Of a stretch of 64,000 nt of DNA, positions 62,837 through 64,000 are shown in pieces. The position numbers and the translations under genes were made by a program. This DNA is from CAYXGZ01 sp964464755 (GTDB lineage: Bacteria; Planctomycetota; MHYJ01; JACPRB01). The DNA lies in contig CAYXGZ010000019.1 in NCBI GenBank assembly GCA_964464755.1, positions 1 to 64,000 on the forward strand, read 5' to 3'. The notes beneath the pieces are model-generated. The model had not been told where the DNA came from. It saw only the letters and a list, made by a program, of their open reading frames with translations, and ran no database searches. Every line of letters begins with the position of its first letter. Within the stretch, counting starts at the first letter, position 1.

Positions 62837-64000
62837 CTAGGCTTTCGTCGCCGACTTGACGAGGTGGGGGTGGTAGTCCTGCAGGGCCCGGACCTCGAGG
62901 TGGCCCCGCTGCAGGGCCTCGATGCCCGCGACGGCCGCCTGGGCGCCCGCGATGGACGTGATGACGTGGATCCCGTGCGAGACCGCCATGGCGCGGATGC
63001 GGCCCTCGTCGGTCTTGGCCCCCTTGCCGCTCGGGGTGTTGATCACGAGGTCGAGCTCCTGGTTGATCAGGAGGTCGATCGCGTTCGGCCGGCCCTCCTT
63101 GATCTTGAAGATGGCCCGCACCGGGACGCCGAAGCGCTCGAGGACGCGGGCCGTGCCGCCCGTCGCCACGAGCTTGAAGCCCATGCGGTCGAGCTGCCGG
63201 GCGATCTGCACGATGTCCCGCTTGTCGTGGTCCTTCACGCTGACGAAGATCGTGCCCTTCGTCGGCAGCCGGTGGCCCGCGCCGAGCTCCGCCTTCGCGT
63301 AGGCGCGGCCGAAGTCCAGGTCCGCGCCCATCACCTCGCCCGTCGACTTCATCTCGGGCCCGAGGATGATGTCGCTCCCCGCGAACTTCCGGAACGGGAA
63401 GACCGACTCCTTGATGCTCACGTGGCGGGGCACGATGTCGTGCCGCAGCCCGAAGTCCTTCAGCTTCATCCCGGCGATGACCTTCGCGGCGATCTTCGCG
63501 ACCGGGACGCCGATCGCCTTGGCGACGAAGGGCACCGTCCGCGACGCGCGGGGGTTCACCTCGAGCACGTAGCAGGTGTCCGCCTTCACGGCGAACTGGA
63601 TGTTCATCAGGCCGCGGACGTCGAGCTCCTTCGCGATGGCGACCGTCTGCTTGCGGATCTTCTCGACCTGCGCCTCGGACAGCGTGAAGGGCGGCAGGGC
63701 CATCGCCGAGTCGCCGGAGTGCACGCCGGCCATCTCGATGTGCTCGAGGATGCCCGCGATGAAGACCTCGTCGCCGTCGGCGATCGCGTCGACGTCGACC
63801 TCCATCGCGTCCTCGATGAACTTGTCCACGAGGACCGGGTGCTCCGGGTTGACCTCGGTGGCCTCCTTGATGAACTGCTGGAGCATCCCGTCGTCGTAGC
63901 AGATGGCCATCGCGCGGCCGCCGAGGACGTAGCTGGGGCGCACGAGCACGGGGTAGCCGAGCTTCAGGGCGATCTTGCGGGCCTCCTCGAAGTCCCGGGC
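62837..64000 (-). CDS. carB: Carbamoyl-phosphate synthase large subunit, C-terminal part (5' truncated by window)
   Basis: The last 387 residues of CarB; the reading frame stays open to the window edge. The second ATP-grasp domain shows GYPVLVRPSYVLGGRAM, HIEMAGVHSGDSAMALPPF, MNIQFAVKADTCYVLEVNPRASRTVPFVAKA. The allosteric MGS-like domain follows (GTIFVSVKDHDKRDIVQIARQLDRMGFKLVATGGTA; DLVINTPSGKGAKTDEGRIRAMAV). It makes carbamoyl phosphate for arginine and pyrimidines. carA is not in the window. It leads a minus-strand unit with the kinase and epimerase. Confidence 0.97.
   Translation of the reverse strand, partial: ARDFEEARKIALKLGYPVLVRPSYVLGGRAMAICYDDGMLQQFIKEATEVNPEHPVLVDKFIEDAMEVDVDAIADGDEVFIAGILEHIEMAGVHSGDSAMALPPFTLSEAQVEKIRKQTVAIAKELDVRGLMNIQFAVKADTCYVLEVNPRASRTVPFVAKAIGVPVAKIAAKVIAGMKLKDFGLRHDIVPRHVSIKESVFPFRKFAGSDIILGPEMKSTGEVMGADLDFGRAYAKAELGAGHRLPTKGTIFVSVKDHDKRDIVQIARQLDRMGFKLVATGGTARVLERFGVPVRAIFKIKEGRPNAIDLLINQELDLVINTPSGKGAKTDEGRIRAMAVSHGIHVITSIAGAQAAVAGIEALQRGHLEVRALQDYHPHLVKSATKA

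Overview
The window is a GC-rich (about 70%), densely coded bacterial chromosome segment. The gene content suggests a Planctomycetota-like or related environmental lineage: an ECF sigma factor of the TTQWSRLL type, many secreted HEAT-repeat and alpha-toroid proteins, a zinc-finger anti-sigma/HEAT fusion, and type IV pilus genes. This placement is an inference from gene content only; no rRNA is present. Two tRNAs (Phe-GAA, Ala-GGC), both with encoded CCA, are present.

Layout. 1-7165: type IV pilus motor and regulation (pilT 3' end, a stand-alone MshEN protein, pilB, pilC, a PilS-like kinase) and an O-antigen ligase-like membrane protein. 7198-13488: a secreted alpha-toroid protein, three prepilin/pilus-assembly genes (PilV-, PilW- and PilX-like) and a thioredoxin-fold/HEAT protein. 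13494-17496: tRNA-Phe with a consensus promoter, an ECF sigma factor coupled to a 74-residue GspE-N-like protein, and a SNF2 helicase. 17493-22358: transketolase (minus), CtpA protease, TsaD and a secreted DUF1579-like protein. 22423-23992: an ECF sigma operon with two small envelope proteins. 24088-31650: MoaB, a membrane protein, trmD-rplS-ruvB (minus), superoxide dismutase, riboflavin synthase. 30028-33867: nadD-mlaE-mlaF-mlaD (minus), a lipid-transport system. 33928-36973: MeaB GTPase and a two-subunit B12 acyl-CoA mutase whose specificity residues point to isobutyryl-CoA rather than methylmalonyl-CoA. 36970-38942: ECF sigma and its anti-sigma/HEAT partner. 39053-42742: a run of small envelope proteins ending in a pyroglutamyl peptidase. 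42774-46248: tRNA-Ala, a HEAT protein, a zinc-ribbon protein and a CDF metal transporter.

46365-47147 is a thioredoxin-fold gene interrupted by two consecutive in-frame TGA codons. The same frame continues for 202 codons afterwards, and a bacterial SECIS-like hairpin sits 21 nt after the second TGA, so it is read here as a candidate selenoprotein with two adjacent selenocysteines.

47506-60653 holds six consecutive, translationally coupled paralogues. Each has a signal peptide, a trypsin/HtrA-like domain, a beta-sandwich-like middle and a propeller-like C-terminal half. Only the last keeps a full His-Asp-Ser triad. The block is bracketed by a perfect 47-bp direct repeat made from the 3' end of the adjacent epimerase gene, and the epimerase's apparent alternative C-terminus lies at the far side, as expected for an insertion into the 3' end of a gene. 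The window closes with epimerase, a Ser/Thr kinase with a degenerate receiver-like N-terminus, and the 3' part of carB, all on the minus strand.
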